Assembly (NCBI GenBank): GCA_003666485.1
Contig: CP032931.1
Coordinates: 1,984,001 to 2,048,000 of the forward strand
Source: Levilactobacillus brevis
GTDB lineage: Bacteria > Bacillota > Bacilli > Lactobacillales > Lactobacillaceae
Direction of reading: 5' to 3'
Length of the DNA: 64,000 bases
The first letter of the stretch is position 1. The number at the start of each line of letters is the position of its first letter. The position numbers and the translations under genes are program-made. Shown here in pieces: positions 27,711 to 38,798 of the stretch. The notes below the pieces were generated by a model. That model was not told the DNA's origin. It worked only from the letters and a program-made list of their open reading frames with translations, and made no database searches.

Positions 27711-28640
27711 ATGACAGAAAAACTGTCCATGCAAGCAATCATTTTAAAGTTACAACAGTACTGGTCCGCACAGGGCTGCATGTTGATGCAAGCTTACGAT
27801 ACGGAAAAAGGGGCCGGGACCATGAGTCCTTACACCTTCTTACGGGCGATCGGGCCAGAACCTTGGAACGCCGCTTACGTTGAACCTTCCCGCCGACCAG
27901 CCGATGGTCGTTACGGGGAGAACCCGAACCGGTTGTACCAACACCACCAATTCCAAGTGATCATGAAGCCATCTCCCGATAACATTCAGGAACTTTACCT
28001 GAACAGCTTGAAGGAACTGGGCATCAACCCGTTGGAACATGATATTCGGTTCGTGGAAGACAACTGGGAAAACCCATCCATGGGTTGTGCCGGTGTTGGT
28101 TGGGAAGTTTGGTTGGACGGGATGGAAATCACCCAGTTCACGTACTTCCAAGTCGTTGGGGGGATGGAAGTTGATCCCGTGACCTCTGAAGTGACTTATG
28201 GTCTGGAACGGTTGGCTTCCTACGTCCAAGACGTCAACTCCGTCTTTGATTTGGAATGGGCCGATGGCGTCAAGTACGGCGACATCTTCAAGGAACCCGA
28301 ATACGAACACTCCAAGTACAGCTTTGAAGAAAGCGACCAGGACATGTTACTGCGGCACTTCGATGAATACGAAACCGAAGCGAAGAAGCAAATCGCTAAT
28401 GGTCTGGTTCACCCAGCCTACGATTACATCTTAAAGTGCAGTCACACCTTTAACCTGTTAGACGCGCGGGGGGCCGTTTCCGTTACCGAACGGGCCGGCT
28501 ACCTGTCACGCATCCGGAACATGGCGCGGGCCGTGGCACGGGCTTTCGTGGCAGAACGGAAGAAGCGTGGGTTCCCGTTGGTTAAGGACGAAGCCTTACG
28601 TGCAAAATTATTAGCAGACGACGAGGAGGCCAAAAAATAA
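27711..28640 (+). CDS. glyQ: Glycyl-tRNA synthetase alpha subunit
   Basis: 309 residues. The catalytic class II alpha subunit of the bacterial alpha2-beta2 enzyme charging tRNA-Gly. Recognised by [54 protein letters not shown] and [15 protein letters not shown]. The ATG at 27711 follows AAGGAGGAAAC; an upstream frame runs into the T-box terminator and is rejected. The stop overlaps the glyS start by one base. Confidence 0.98.
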   Translation: MTEKLSMQAIILKLQQYWSAQGCMLMQAYDTEKGAGTMSPYTFLRAIGPEPWNAAYVEPSRRPADGRYGENPNRLYQHHQFQVIMKPSPDNIQELYLNSLKELGINPLEHDIRFVEDNWENPSMGCAGVGWEVWLDGMEITQFTYFQVVGGMEVDPVTSEVTYGLERLASYVQDVNSVFDLEWADGVKYGDIFKEPEYEHSKYSFEESDQDMLLRHFDEYETEAKKQIANGLVHPAYDYILKCSHTFNLLDARGAVSVTERAGYLSRIRNMARAVARAFVAERKKRGFPLVKDEALRAKLLADDEEAKK

Positions 28641-30715
28641 TGGCACACACATTTTTACTGGAAATTGGACTAGAAGAAATGCCCGCCCACGTGGTGACGC
28701 CAGCCATCAAGCAACTGGTCAAACGGACGGCGGATTATTTGAAGGAACAACGAATCGAATACGCTGATATCAAGCCGTTTTCGACGCCTCGTCGCTTGGC
28801 TATTCAGATCACCGGCCTGGCCGACAAGCAAGCGGACATCAGTGAATCCGTGAAGGGTCCTGCCAAGAAGATCGCTCAAGACGCCGATGGCAACTGGACC
28901 AAGGCCGCCATTGGGTTTACCCGTGGTCAAGGCTTGACGCCAGACGACATCACCTTTAAAGAAATCAAAGGCACTGAATACGTCTACGTCGACAAGTTTA
29001 TTGCCGGCGAACCGGTGGCTGAAGTCTTGGCTGGCTTGAAGGACATCGTCACGGCCATGACGTTCCCAACCATGATGAAATGGAGCACGCACCACTTCGA
29101 ATACATCCGGCCAATTCGCTGGTTAGTGGCGCTGCTGGATGCCGACGTGATTCCCTTTAGCATTCTGGATGTCACGACTGGCCGCAACACCCGGGGGCAC
29201 CGCTTCTTAGGCACAGACATTGACATTGCAACGGCCGCCGACTACGAAGCCGACCTGACCACCCAATTTGTCATCGCCGACGCCGACAAACGTAAGGCCT
29301 TGATCAAAAAGCAAATCGAAAAGATTGCCAGTGACCATAACTGGACCGTCAACATTGACGCTGGGTTATTAGAGGAAGTCAACAACCTGGTCGAATGGCC
29401 GACCGCCTTTGAAGGTAGCTTCGACAAGAAGTACTTGACCATCCCCGAAGAAGTCCTGATTACCTCCATGCGTGACCACCAACGTTTCTTCTATGCGCGC
29501 GATGCCCAAGGTGAACTCTTGCCGAACTTCATTTCCGTTCGTAACGGGACCGACCACGACTTACAAAACGTGGTTGCCGGTAACGAAAAGGTCTTGACGG
29601 CGCGATTGGAAGACGCCATGTTCTTCTACACGGAAGACCAAAAGAAGACCATTGCCGATTACGTGGAACGGCTCAAGTCCGTTAGCTTCCATGATAAGAT
29701 CAGCACCATGGCCGAAAAGATGGCCCGGGTCACGGCTATCGTGGGCGTCTTGGCCAAGCATTTTAACTTAAACGATGCCCAAACCAAGGCTGCGCTACGG
29801 GCCAGTGAGATCTACAAGTTTGACCTGGTCACTGGTATGGTCGGCGAGTTCGCCGAATTGCAAGGGGTCATGGGTGAGAAATACGCCTTGCTGCAAGGCG
29901 AAGATCCTGCCGTTGCCCAAGCCATTCGCGAACACTACGAACCAATCTCAGCCGATGGGGCACTGCCAACGTCCGTTCCCGGTGCTATCCTGGCATTGGC
30001 CGACAAGTTCGACAGTATCCTGACGTTCTTCGCTGCGGGGATGATTCCTAGCGGGTCCAACGATCCGTACGCATTACGGCGGCAAGCAACTGGAATCGTG
30101 CGCATCGCCCAAGACCAACAATGGTCCTTACCAGTCGCAGAACTGGCAAGTGACTTCATCACGGCTGAAGATGCGGCAAACGTGGCCCCACAACTGGACC
30201 AAGCCAGCCAAATCGATGCCATGGTTTCCTTTATCAAGGACCGGATCCGGAAGATCTTGCGTTCTGCTAAGCAACGTCATGACATCATCGATGCCGTCAC
30301 GGCCGGCTCCAGCAGCGACGTCTTACAGATCTTCACGGCCGCTCAGCTCTTAGCCGACCACGCCGATGATGCCAACTTCAAGGATGTCATCGAATCCTTG
30401 ACGCGGGTCATTCGGTTGGTCCAAAAAGCACCGGCTGAATTGGCTTCTGCCACGGTCAACGCCGACCTGTTTGAAAATGACAGTGAAGGTGCCTTGCACC
30501 AAGGTGTCGCTGACGTTGCGGCGGCCGCTGATAAGGGGCTGAGCGCACTGTACGCCAGCCTGGCAGCCATCCAACCAACGATTGCGGCTTACTTTGAAGC
30601 CACGATGGTCATGGCCAAGGACGACGCCGTGCGGAATAACCGCTTGACGGAACTGAGCCACCTGGCCAACTTAGCACTGACCTTAGGCGACTTGGATCAA
30701 TTAATCGTAAAATAA
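28640..30715 (+). CDS. glyS: Glycyl-tRNA synthetase beta subunit
   Basis: 691 residues, the usual length. It supplies tRNA recognition for the GlyQS complex. Typical parts are [14 protein letters not shown] at the start, [14 protein letters not shown], the HD-like central region and a C-terminal anticodon-binding domain (~585-690). Translationally coupled to glyQ through TAATG; controlled by the tRNA-Gly T-box. Confidence 0.98.
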   Translation: MAHTFLLEIGLEEMPAHVVTPAIKQLVKRTADYLKEQRIEYADIKPFSTPRRLAIQITGLADKQADISESVKGPAKKIAQDADGNWTKAAIGFTRGQGLTPDDITFKEIKGTEYVYVDKFIAGEPVAEVLAGLKDIVTAMTFPTMMKWSTHHFEYIRPIRWLVALLDADVIPFSILDVTTGRNTRGHRFLGTDIDIATAADYEADLTTQFVIADADKRKALIKKQIEKIASDHNWTVNIDAGLLEEVNNLVEWPTAFEGSFDKKYLTIPEEVLITSMRDHQRFFYARDAQGELLPNFISVRNGTDHDLQNVVAGNEKVLTARLEDAMFFYTEDQKKTIADYVERLKSVSFHDKISTMAEKMARVTAIVGVLAKHFNLNDAQTKAALRASEIYKFDLVTGMVGEFAELQGVMGEKYALLQGEDPAVAQAIREHYEPISADGALPTSVPGAILALADKFDSILTFFAAGMIPSGSNDPYALRRQATGIVRIAQDQQWSLPVAELASDFITAEDAANVAPQLDQASQIDAMVSFIKDRIRKILRSAKQRHDIIDAVTAGSSSDVLQIFTAAQLLADHADDANFKDVIESLTRVIRLVQKAPAELASATVNADLFENDSEGALHQGVADVAAAADKGLSALYASLAAIQPTIAAYFEATMVMAKDDAVRNNRLTELSHLANLALTLGDLDQLIVK

Positions 30716-30737
30716 GTGTCATCTAACTGATGACCAA

Positions 30738-30776
30738 GAAGGGGGTCCGTGGCCGTAAAGCCGGGGGCCTCCTTTT
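30738..30776 (+). terminator. Terminator after glyS
   Basis: A GC-rich hairpin (AAGGGGGTCCG with CGGGGGCCTCCTT, G-U pairs and a small bulge) followed by TTTT. Confidence 0.7.
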
Positions 30777-30873
30777 ACATATATCTGGTTTACTGAAGGT
30801 TGCAGGGACACCTGAGGATACTTAGCTGACAAGTTTCATGAACATTAAATTAGTCTGTTAATAGCTATAGCTA

Positions 30874-31041
30874 CCAGAGATGCCGATAGCTTTGGGGGAA
30901 CATCGGCGGCCTAAGGAGCGGTCCGCCGACTCGGTTTGAAGCTTGACACCGTCAATCTCCCAACACGTCCCACGCTGTAAGCTGAGAAAAAACGCTCAGC
31001 TAACACCGTTGTCACAGCAACCTACATCTCTGGCTGCCTCC
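30874..31041 (-). repeat. Family B structured repeat, copy B1
   Basis: Read on the minus strand: GGAGGCAGCCAGAGATG, TAGCTGAG/CTCAGCTTA hairpin, CAGCGTGGGACG, TTGA/TCAA hairpin, TCGGCGG-ACCGCTCCTTAGG-CCGCCGA hairpin and closing CATCTCTGG. The outer stem CCAGAGATG (plus 30874-30882) pairs with CATCTCTGG (plus 31025-31033). Confidence 0.75.
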
Positions 31042-31126
31042 GGTTACATCAGGGATTACCCATAAAGTTAGTAAGGAGTATTGCTGGAATGGCAATGTTC
31101 ATCTACATTAGTGGGTGACTGCCACG

Positions 31127-31302
31127 TAGCCGAGAGTGAGCTAAATTTGGACTCAGCCGTGGGAGTTTTCAAGTGGTCTTCTTGGAAACTGGCGTCTTCG
31201 AGACGTGACTTTCGGCTCGAAGCGAGGTTGAAGACCGCCCTTTGGCTTCGACCGGTCCTTCCCACAGCGTCACGGTCCAAATTTGGCGAACGGTAAGGCG
31301 GC
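31127..31302 (+). repeat. Family A structured repeat, copy A5 (full length)
   Basis: The outer stem GCTAAATTTGGAC (31140-31152) pairs with GTCCAAATTTGGC (31275-31287), 13 bp with one G-U. Inside: CAGCCGTGGGAG, AGTTTTC/GGAAACT, CTTCGAG/CTCGAAG, AAGCGAG, GGTTGAAG-ACCGCCCTTTGG-CTTCGACC. The last hairpin differs from other copies on both strands, preserving pairing. Confidence 0.88.
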
Positions 31303-31378
31303 CAGCACAGATTATGTCACTAACGACACACAATGCAGCATTCAGTGGTGTCCTTGCCAACCGGCCAAGCGTAAAAGA

Positions 31379-31406
31379 TTGACAAAAATTGCCCTTATGC
31401 TATCAT
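31379..31406 (+). promoter_or_regulatory. Promoter of dnaG-rpoD
   Basis: TTGACA at 31379-31384, 16 bp spacer, TATCAT at 31401-31406. Confidence 0.8.
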
Positions 31407-31442
31407 ATAACTTGTAGTTTTACGCGCGAATTCCAATTAAAG

Positions 31443-31477
31443 AGTCGCACTTTTCGGGTTTCCGGGGTGCGACTTTT
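31443..31477 (+). terminator. Leader hairpin (possible attenuator) before dnaG
   Basis: AGTCGCAC (31443-31450) pairs with GTGCGACT (31467-31474), followed by a short TTTTC. It lies ~30 nt after the predicted transcription start and before dnaG, so it would act as an attenuator, if functional. The T run is weak. Confidence 0.45.
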
Positions 31478-31518
31478 CAAGGCTATGGCGCACGGATCCA
31501 CGGTAAGGGAGTGATGGT

Positions 31519-33366
31519 GTGGCGAAGATACCCGAAGACGTGATTGAAACGGTTCGGACGGCAACAAACATCGCGGACGTGGTGGGACAATATGTCCAGC
31601 TGAAAAAGTCCGGTAAAAATTTGTTTGGTCTGTGCCCCTTTCATGAGGAACGGACGCCGTCATTTTCCGTGTCGGAAGATAAACAAATTTTTCACTGCTT
31701 CAGTTGTGGTCGGGGCGGTAACGTCTTCAAGTTTCTAATGGAACTGGAGCACGTGAGCTTTCCGGAAGCCGTGGTCAAGGTCGCTGACTTTAGCCACGTC
31801 GATCTGGACAGCGAATACCGGCAAGATGCCAGTGGTCCCAAGATGGACTCCAAGACCAGTCAGCTGATCGATCTGCAGGAACAAGCGGCCAAACTTTACC
31901 ACCACGTGTTAGTCAACACGGCGGTCGGACAACCGGCGCTGGATTACCTGCATGATCGCGGGCTCACTGACGAGACCATCGAGACCTACCAACTGGGGTT
32001 TGCGCCGGGACAGCGCCTGTTGAAGCCATTCTTTGAACAACGCCAAAGCGACTACCAACTGTTACGGCAGTCGGGGTTGTTCATTGAAAATGCGCAAGGC
32101 GAGCTGCGTGATCGGTTCACCGAACGGGTGATGTTTCCGTTGCGCAATGCCAGCGGGCACGTGGCGGCGTTTTCCGGCCGGCTGATCAAGAAGGCCGATG
32201 ACCAACCCAAGTACCTGAACAGTCCGGAAACGGCCTTGTTCAACAAGAGTCGGTTATTGTTCAACTTTGACCTGGCCCGACCGGCGATTCGTCAGGCGGG
32301 AGAAGTCACTTTGTTTGAAGGCTACATGGATGTTATCTCGGCGACCCAAGCGGGCGTGCACAACGGGATTGCCTCCATGGGGACCAGCCTGACCACGGAA
32401 CAGATTTATGCCATCGAACGGACGACAGATAAGCTCAATGTCTGTTATGATGGAGATGAACCTGGCCAGCGAGCCATTTCCCGGGCATTGACGCTACTGG
32501 GGCAGCACAGTCACCTGAACCTCAGTGTGATTCAGCTGCCCGAGGGCCAAGACCCCGATGAATATCGGCGGGCCCACGGGGATGAAGCCTTTCGGCAAAT
32601 GCTCACGACCGCTAAGGAGCCACCGTTACAGTTCAACCTGCGTTTCTTACGGCGCAATAAGTCGTTAGATACCGACAGTGAGCAACTCGATTACGTCAAT
32701 CAGGTCATGCCACTGTTGGCGCAGGTCCAAGAACCCGTGGAACTGGACATGTATTTGAACCAGTTAGCCAACGAGTTTCACATCGACAAGGCGGCCTTAC
32801 AGGCACAGCTGAAGCAAACGCAGCGAGATACCGCCGCCAAGCAGGAGCGGGCACGGCCACGGCAATCCGTGGCGCAGACCCCACCGCCGGCACAACCAGC
32901 GGTCACGGTCCATCAGCAGCAGCGCCCACTGACCCGCCTTGAGCGGGCCGAACGCGGCTTGTTGATTCGCCTGTTACATGACCGCAATGTCTGGGCAAAG
33001 GTCACCAGTATTGATGGCTTTAGCTTTGTCCACGACGATTATCAAGTGATTTATACCTTGGCCCAAGGTTATTTTCAAACGCATCAAACCTACCGTACTG
33101 CGCAGTTTACGGACTTCTTAAAGGAAGACCGTCTGCAGCAGATCGTCATCGAGTTAGAGACGGCAACTTACGCGGCGGTCACCCCGCGTGAGATCGATGA
33201 CTATTTAACAATCATTATGGACGAGGCGCCAATCGATGAACAACTCCGTCAGAAGAAGAATCAACTGGCGGAAGCTTCCCGCCTCGGGAATGCCGAACAA
33301 CAACGGCAATTAGTCATTGAGATTGTTCAGCTGGAGCAACAACGCCAGGCGAACAAGCAACTTTAG
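31519..33366 (+). CDS. dnaG: DNA primase
   Basis: 615 residues. It makes RNA primers at the replication fork. An N-terminal CHC2 zinc finger [17 protein letters not shown]...HCFSCGRGG (~40-70) is followed by a Toprim domain with EGYMD (~265-269) and the YDGDEPG acidic motif (~310), then a Pro/Gln-rich linker and the C-terminal helicase-binding region. The start is GTG at 31519 with AAGGGAG upstream. First gene of the macromolecular-synthesis type operon with rpoD; rpsU is elsewhere in this window. Confidence 0.97.
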   Translation: MAKIPEDVIETVRTATNIADVVGQYVQLKKSGKNLFGLCPFHEERTPSFSVSEDKQIFHCFSCGRGGNVFKFLMELEHVSFPEAVVKVADFSHVDLDSEYRQDASGPKMDSKTSQLIDLQEQAAKLYHHVLVNTAVGQPALDYLHDRGLTDETIETYQLGFAPGQRLLKPFFEQRQSDYQLLRQSGLFIENAQGELRDRFTERVMFPLRNASGHVAAFSGRLIKKADDQPKYLNSPETALFNKSRLLFNFDLARPAIRQAGEVTLFEGYMDVISATQAGVHNGIASMGTSLTTEQIYAIERTTDKLNVCYDGDEPGQRAISRALTLLGQHSHLNLSVIQLPEGQDPDEYRRAHGDEAFRQMLTTAKEPPLQFNLRFLRRNKSLDTDSEQLDYVNQVMPLLAQVQEPVELDMYLNQLANEFHIDKAALQAQLKQTQRDTAAKQERARPRQSVAQTPPPAQPAVTVHQQQRPLTRLERAERGLLIRLLHDRNVWAKVTSIDGFSFVHDDYQVIYTLAQGYFQTHQTYRTAQFTDFLKEDRLQQIVIELETATYAAVTPREIDDYLTIIMDEAPIDEQLRQKKNQLAEASRLGNAEQQRQLVIEIVQLEQQRQANKQL

Positions 33367-33382
33367 TCTAGGGGGTATTTTA

Positions 33383-34507
33383 ATGGCAAAAAAGACCACG
33401 GATCAACCAATGTTTGACCAAAAGGCATACAACAAGACGGTGCGAGCTTTAATCAAGAACACCAAGAAGGCCGGTCACATCACGTACGATGACCTGACTG
33501 ACAAGGTGGCCACGCCTTACACGCTGGATGCTAAGCAGATGGATAAGTTACTTGAAACGATTTCCGATGCCGGAATCAGCGTGGTTGATGCTAAGGGTGA
33601 GCCAGATGCACGGGCCGTTAAAGCACAAAAGGCCGTTTCCAAGAAAGAATTGAAGGAAGCCTCCACGACCACTGGGGTCAAGATCAACGACCCAGTGCGG
33701 ATGTATTTGAAAGAAATTGGCCGAGTCAACCTGTTAACGGCGGACGAAGAAGTCGCCTTAGCCTTACGGATTGAAAACGGTGAAGAAGCTGCCAAGCAAG
33801 AATTAGCCGAAGCCAACTTGCGGTTAGTCGTTTCCATCGCTAAGCGTTATGTGGGTCGGGGGATGCAATTCTTGGACCTGATCCAAGAAGGGAACATGGG
33901 CTTGATGAAGGCCGTCGAAAAGTTCGACTACCGTAAAGGGTTCAAGTTCTCCACGTACGCCACTTGGTGGATTCGTCAAGCCATTACACGGGCCATCGCC
34001 GACCAAGCGCGGACGATTCGGATTCCTGTGCACATGGTTGAAACCATCAACAAGCTGATTCGGATTCAACGGCAATTACTCCAAGACTTAGGGCGGGAAC
34101 CAACGCCTGAAGAAATTGGGGCCGAAATGGACATGCCAACGGAAAAGGTTCGCGAGATCTTGAAGATTGCGCAAGAACCTGTTTCCTTGGAAACGCCAAT
34201 TGGTGAAGAGGACGATTCTCACTTGGGTGACTTCATTGAAGACCAAGATGCCACGAGTCCTGCCGACCATGCCGCTTACGAATTACTGAAGGAACAGTTG
34301 GAAAGTGTCTTGGACACGCTGACTGACCGGGAAGAAAACGTCTTGCGGTTACGGTTCGGGTTGGATGATGGCCGGACGCGGACTTTGGAAGAAGTCGGCA
34401 AGGTCTTCGGTGTTACCCGTGAACGGATTCGGCAGATCGAAGCCAAGGCGCTGCGGAAGTTACGCCACCCATCACGTAGTAAGCAGTTGAAAGACTTTTT
34501 GGAATAA
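33383..34507 (+). CDS. rpoD: RNA polymerase primary sigma factor
   Basis: 374 residues, the size of Gram-positive SigA. Region 1.2 [15 protein letters not shown], regions 2.3-2.4 [20 protein letters not shown] (promoter melting and -10 recognition), region 3 and region 4.2 [20 protein letters not shown] (-35 recognition) are all present. The ATG at 33383 follows AGGGGG; an upstream extension overlaps the dnaG end and is rejected. It lies 16 nt after dnaG. A terminator follows. Confidence 0.98.
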   Translation: MAKKTTDQPMFDQKAYNKTVRALIKNTKKAGHITYDDLTDKVATPYTLDAKQMDKLLETISDAGISVVDAKGEPDARAVKAQKAVSKKELKEASTTTGVKINDPVRMYLKEIGRVNLLTADEEVALALRIENGEEAAKQELAEANLRLVVSIAKRYVGRGMQFLDLIQEGNMGLMKAVEKFDYRKGFKFSTYATWWIRQAITRAIADQARTIRIPVHMVETINKLIRIQRQLLQDLGREPTPEEIGAEMDMPTEKVREILKIAQEPVSLETPIGEEDDSHLGDFIEDQDATSPADHAAYELLKEQLESVLDTLTDREENVLRLRFGLDDGRTRTLEEVGKVFGVTRERIRQIEAKALRKLRHPSRSKQLKDFLE

Positions 34508-34518
34508 CACAATATGAG

Positions 34519-34563
34519 ATCCTCGCCGTGGCTGGCATGTGCTGGTCATGGTGGGGATTTTTT
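34519..34563 (+). terminator. Terminator after rpoD
   Basis: ATCCTCGCC (34519-34527) pairs with GGTGGGGAT across a 25-30 nt loop, then TTTTTT. Confidence 0.8.
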
Positions 34564-34659
34564 GCGTTGTGGCGGATGACTTGGCCAAGAGCAGAAGGAA
34601 GCACCGGTCAATCCCCTCTAAATTAGACCCAACTAATGCAACAAATACCCCTGCCGAAT

Positions 34660-34696
34660 CAGTCGCCAAGGCTGGTATCCCAACGTTTAGCGACTG
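34660..34696. repeat. Isolated inverted repeat before the Rrf2-type gene
   Basis: CAGTCGC (34660-34666) is the exact complement of GCGACTG (34690-34696), with no T run. Function unknown; possibly chance or an operator. Confidence 0.3.
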
Positions 34697-34763
34697 TAGT
34701 TAACATGAAATCGTTTACACAAAAAAATAATCAGGTCAAACGTCATTTATTGAGTCAAAAGCC

Positions 34764-34791
34764 TTGAAAAAATGCTTAAAGGGGATATAAT
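34764..34791 (+). promoter_or_regulatory. Promoter of the Rrf2-MMPL pair
   Basis: TTGAAA at 34764-34769, 16 bp spacer, TATAAT at 34786-34791. The -10 is flanked by CTTAAA (34775-34780) and TTTAAG (34800-34805), an inverted pair that could be an operator for the regulator itself. Confidence 0.75.
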
Positions 34792-34849
34792 GTATCTCGT
34801 TTAAGTTTTCAGAATTGCTTAAGATTTTTTTGTGAAAGGGAGGTGCGTT

Positions 34850-35371
34850 GTGAAAGCTAAACCAAGCCTGGAACAGGCCTTGTGCATTGTCGCGCTACTC
34901 GGGATCCAAGACCGCGAGATTCCGCTACATAGCCATTTAGTCGCCGAGCGTCTGGGAATTTCGACCAGCTATTTGAAAAAAATCATCCAGAAGCTGGCTG
35001 GCGCCGACATTGTGAAGACCGTATCCGGTCGTGACGGTGGGGTGGTCTTGACCCGTGATCCGCATCAGATTACTCTGCTTGACGTGTTCGATGCAATCGA
35101 AGGGGCCACGTCATTTGTGAAGAATACGGGGTTGGTCAAGAAGGTCTTTGGGTTCAACCAAAAGCAGGCCTTCATGCGGACGTATGCGTTGACCGACCTC
35201 AAGGACCAACAGCCGGTCGCCAACGTCTTGGCCGTCTTCGCCGATGCCGAGCAGCGTTACCGGCAACAGCTGGCCACGCTGAGTATCGGTGACATTTTAC
35301 CGACCACGGCCGACCAGCCGTTACTGTTGGATTGGACCAAATGGTTGACCCAGCACCCGACGACAGAATAG
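34850..35371 (+). CDS. Rrf2 family transcriptional regulator
   Basis: 173 residues. The N-terminal winged helix (~1-80) has VAERLGISTSYLKKIIQKL as the recognition helices and VSGRDGGVVLTRDPHQITLLDV as the wing and linker, typical of Rrf2. Only one cysteine (near residue 12) is present, and the Cys cluster that binds Fe-S in IscR/NsrR is missing, so it should respond to some other signal. The start is GTG at 34850 with AAAGGGAGG upstream. It is followed by an MMPL exporter after a short gap, so it probably controls that gene and itself. Confidence 0.9.
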   Translation: MKAKPSLEQALCIVALLGIQDREIPLHSHLVAERLGISTSYLKKIIQKLAGADIVKTVSGRDGGVVLTRDPHQITLLDVFDAIEGATSFVKNTGLVKKVFGFNQKQAFMRTYALTDLKDQQPVANVLAVFADAEQRYRQQLATLSIGDILPTTADQPLLLDWTKWLTQHPTTE

Positions 35372-35414
35372 AAGTTAGAGCAAAGTGAGTAGAATTTATT
35401 TAGGAGGTTTTCCC

Positions 35415-38400
35415 GTGCGCTGGATGAATAAACATTACATCTGGAACGTGATTGGCTGGCTACTGATCGTCATCTTAGCCGTCGTCACGATTCCCAACAT
35501 GAGTCAACTGGTCGCTGACAAGGGGCAGATCACTGTGCCTAGCAGCTACCAAAGTACTCGCGCAACCAATATGCAAAAGCAGTGGGGTCGCTCCCAACGC
35601 GGCACCACGGCAGTCGTGGTGGTCTTTAACAACGGGGATTCGGCGCTAACCAACGCGCAAAATACCCATATCGATAAGACCATCCAACGAATCAAGAATC
35701 ATGAGGACCAATACCAGATTCGCTCACTGACCGCAGCGAGTGATAGTTCCACGGCCGCGTCCCAATTGATTTCCAAGGACAAGAGCACACAGCTCTTACA
35801 GCTAAACGTGCATAAGAGTTCGAGCCATTCCATCACGTCGATTCGGTCGCAGATCACCAAGCTGGCCCAGACTAGTGGCGTGAAGACCTACGTGACCGGG
35901 GCGGATGTCTTGAACCAAGACTTCTCCGATGCCACGCAGGCCGGGGTCCAAAAGACTGAAATCATTGCGGCCATCTTTATCTTCCTGGTTCTCTGGTTAG
36001 TCTTCCGGTCCCCAGTGACGCCGCTGTTCTCCCTGTTAACGGTGGGCGTATCCGTCATCACCTCGATTTCGGTGGTGGCCAACTTAGTGGATCGTTTCAA
36101 TTTTCCTTTTTCCAACTTCACGCAAGTCTTCATCGTCATCGTGTTGTTTGGGATTGGGACCGACTACAACATCCTACTGTATAACGAGTTCCGTGAGCGA
36201 CTTGCGAATGGCAAGGACAGGTACACGGCCACCAAGGAAGCCATCAAGATCGGTGGCCGAACGGTGCTATACTCCGGGTTATCCGTTTTAATTGGGATGA
36301 GTGTTCTGGGCTTTGCCAACTTCTCGCTGTACAAGTCAGCGGTCGGCATTGCCGTCGGGGTCGTGGTCTTATTGGCCGTGCTCCTGACGCTGAACCCATT
36401 TTTCATGGCCATCTGCGGTCGGCACATGTTCTGGCCCATCAAGAAGTTCCAAGGTGAAGGCGACAGTCGCCTGTGGCACGGCATGGCCAAGCACGCCATG
36501 ATCCGGCCCATCATCACCCTAATCATCACGGGAATCGTCTTTATCCCGCTGGCCCTGACGTCTCACGGGACGCTGGACTACGATAACTTGGTCGAAATTG
36601 GCGACAACGTGCCAGCCAAGCAAGGGTTCAAGATCGTGCAGACCCATTTCTCCAAGGGGACTGCCGAACCGACCACGATTTACCTGCAAAGCAATCACAA
36701 GCTAGATAACGAAAAATCCTTACTGTTGATCGACCGGTTGACCAAGCAACTCCAGGCCTCGACCGGCGTCAAGACCGTGGCGTCCGTCACCCAACCCGGG
36801 GGCAAGGCCATCAAGAAGCTCTACGTCCGCAACCAAATGAGTTCGGTCACGAGTGGCTTGGTCAAGGCCCAAAAGGGTGTCAACAAGGTCAACAAGGGCT
36901 TAAAGTCTGCGGACAGTCAGCTCAGTAAGCAAAACGTCTCTGGTGCGGTCAAGGATGCGAACAAATTAGCTTCCGGTGCCAAGCAAGTCAGCGATGGCAC
37001 ATCGCAATTACAATCTGCCATCTCGCAAGTTTCCACCGGAGTCAATTCCTTGAATAGCCAGGTCTCCTCGGCTTCTGGTGGCCAACAAGCCGCTCAGTTG
37101 GCCCAGTTGGAAACGGCCTTGCCACAATTGAACGCTGCCATTCAACAGCTGAACAGTCAGGTGTCGGCTAGTTCAACTAGCACCAGTGGCGTGACAAGTT
37201 CGTTGTCGACCATTGGGACCAAGACACAAGACATTGCCACGCAGCTCCAAAGCATCAAGAGTGCCATGGGCAATTTGCCAAGCGTGAGTGCCAGTTCCGT
37301 GGCCGCCGCTTTCAGTGCCCAAGGGGTGCCACTGTCTGCCGCCCAGAAACAAGTCTTAGCGGGTGTCTTACAGAAGCAAACAGCCGCACAATCGCAACTG
37401 AAGTCGAGCTTGAGCGGGGCATTGACCCAGATTGGCAGTGACGCCAGTGCGATTGGTTCCGCCGACCAGGGTGTTGCCAGCCAGTTACAATCCTTACAAG
37501 GCTCGACTGCAACCCTCCAAAGTGCCGTGGCAACGTTGGCCCAAAAGTCTAACATCGTCTTGCCTGGTGCCACTACGGCCCTGCAATCGGCTAGTTCGCA
37601 GAGTGCGCAGTTAGCCAATGCCACTAGCCAATTGTCCAGTGCGATGTTTACCATCAACGGCAAGATGCCAACGCTGGTCTCCGGTGCGAGTCAAGTCGCT
37701 GCTGGGAACCAGACCATGGCAGAGAAATTAGCCGCCATGAGTAAGCAACTGACGGCCCTGCGGAAGGGCTTAGGCTCAGCGACGACTGGTTTGACACAGG
37801 TTTCGGCGGGGGTCGGCACGGCCAACAGCTACCTCAAGGGCTTACAGAAGTCCGCGGCGGCTGAGACGTTCTACATTCCGGCGAAATCGATCCAAAGCGG
37901 GTCGTTCAAGCAATCCATGGACACCTACATGTCGCCGAACCGCAAGCTGACCAAATTAACGGTCGTCTTAAACGATGACCCAAGCTCCGCCGCTGCCATG
38001 GCGCGGTTACCAAAGCTTGAAAAGGTAGTCAGCGGTTCGCTTAAAGGCACTAGCCTGAGCGGTGCCAAAATCGCCTTTGGCGGGAACACGTCACAGACCA
38101 ACGATATCAATGAAATGGCGTCGAGTGACTTCACCCGGACGGTCATCATCATGTTAGCCGGTATCTTTATTGCCCTGATGGTCGTGACCCGTTCGCTGGT
38201 TCAACCGATCGTCATCGAAGGTATCTTGCTGGTCGCTTACTCCGGGGCCTTGACCATTGTTCACTGGTTAGTGGATCCCGTCTTGGGCACGGACATGTTG
38301 ACGTGGAACACACCATTCTTCACGTTTGTCATGTTGATCTCGCTAGGGGTCGATTACTCGATCTTCCTGATGCGGAAGTACCGTGAATTCCTCCACGAGC

Positions 38401-38696
38401 CAGGCGCTACCAGCGACAAGATGTTGCGGGCAGCCACGGTGATCGGGACGGTCGTCATCTCTGCCGGAATCATCTTGAGTGGGACATTTGCCGCCTTGAT
38501 TCCGTCTGGCGTGATGACGCTGATCCAAATCGCGTTGGCCGTGATCATTGGAATCATCCTGCTGGTCATCCTGTTACCAATCGTGATGCCAGCCGTCATG
38601 AAGATCACGTACCCGTACCCGTATTCCAATATGCGTGAGGCGCCCGTCAATCATGAAGATGGCGCGCAACCAACGCGGCGGAATCAACAGAAATAA
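35415..38696 (+). CDS. MMPL family transporter (RND superfamily)
   Basis: About 1094 residues, an integral membrane protein. After a first TM (~10-30), an extracytoplasmic domain and a TM bundle (~180-360; GIGTDYNILLYNEFRERL is the family loop), a long Ser/Gln/Ala-rich coiled insert (~480-830, YhgE/Pip-like, with repeated KxVxxGxxQLxSAxxQVS patterns) precedes a second TM bundle (~910-1070; SLGVDYSIFLMRKYREF). Family members export lipids, peptides or drugs; the cargo here is unknown. The start is GTG at 35415 behind AGGAGG; ATG 35424 is an alternative. Likely cotranscribed with, and regulated by, the preceding Rrf2 gene. Confidence 0.9.
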   Translation: MRWMNKHYIWNVIGWLLIVILAVVTIPNMSQLVADKGQITVPSSYQSTRATNMQKQWGRSQRGTTAVVVVFNNGDSALTNAQNTHIDKTIQRIKNHEDQYQIRSLTAASDSSTAASQLISKDKSTQLLQLNVHKSSSHSITSIRSQITKLAQTSGVKTYVTGADVLNQDFSDATQAGVQKTEIIAAIFIFLVLWLVFRSPVTPLFSLLTVGVSVITSISVVANLVDRFNFPFSNFTQVFIVIVLFGIGTDYNILLYNEFRERLANGKDRYTATKEAIKIGGRTVLYSGLSVLIGMSVLGFANFSLYKSAVGIAVGVVVLLAVLLTLNPFFMAICGRHMFWPIKKFQGEGDSRLWHGMAKHAMIRPIITLIITGIVFIPLALTSHGTLDYDNLVEIGDNVPAKQGFKIVQTHFSKGTAEPTTIYLQSNHKLDNEKSLLLIDRLTKQLQASTGVKTVASVTQPGGKAIKKLYVRNQMSSVTSGLVKAQKGVNKVNKGLKSADSQLSKQNVSGAVKDANKLASGAKQVSDGTSQLQSAISQVSTGVNSLNSQVSSASGGQQAAQLAQLETALPQLNAAIQQLNSQVSASSTSTSGVTSSLSTIGTKTQDIATQLQSIKSAMGNLPSVSASSVAAAFSAQGVPLSAAQKQVLAGVLQKQTAAQSQLKSSLSGALTQIGSDASAIGSADQGVASQLQSLQGSTATLQSAVATLAQKSNIVLPGATTALQSASSQSAQLANATSQLSSAMFTINGKMPTLVSGASQVAAGNQTMAEKLAAMSKQLTALRKGLGSATTGLTQVSAGVGTANSYLKGLQKSAAAETFYIPAKSIQSGSFKQSMDTYMSPNRKLTKLTVVLNDDPSSAAAMARLPKLEKVVSGSLKGTSLSGAKIAFGGNTSQTNDINEMASSDFTRTVIIMLAGIFIALMVVTRSLVQPIVIEGILLVAYSGALTIVHWLVDPVLGTDMLTWNTPFFTFVMLISLGVDYSIFLMRKYREFLHEPGATSDKMLRAATVIGTVVISAGIILSGTFAALIPSGVMTLIQIALAVIIGIILLVILLPIVMPAVMKITYPYPYSNMREAPVNHEDGAQPTRRNQQK

Positions 38697-38754
38697 CTGA
38701 AAATAATTCGCACAGGCGACAGACTTATTAGTTGGTTGTTGTCAATGCAAAATG

Positions 38755-38798
38755 AGATGCGTATGCTCACCGGTGTGGTGGGGATGCGCATCTTTTTT
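38755..38798 (+). terminator. Terminator after the MMPL gene
   Basis: AGATGCG (38755-38761) pairs with CGCATCT (38787-38793), followed by T residues. Confidence 0.85.

Larger units (their letters stand above)
30798..31362 (-). repeat. Composite repeat 1: family B plus family A with terminal inverted repeats
   Basis: About 565 bp between the glyS terminator and the dnaG promoter. The ends are GGTTGCAGGGACACC (30798-30812) and GGTGTCCTTGCCAACC (31347-31362), imperfect inverted repeats. It contains B1 (minus) and A5 (plus), 5' ends facing. Further flank similarity to composite 2: GCTGACAAG (30825-30833), TTCATG...ATTAGTC (30835-30855), and GTGACATAAT on the minus strand near 31307-31316. No coding frame inside is credible. 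Confidence 0.65.

Noticed and set aside
31081..31296. Possible ~70-residue genes on both strands near dnaG
   Set aside because: They coincide with repeat A5; the two opposed frames arise from its inverted symmetry.
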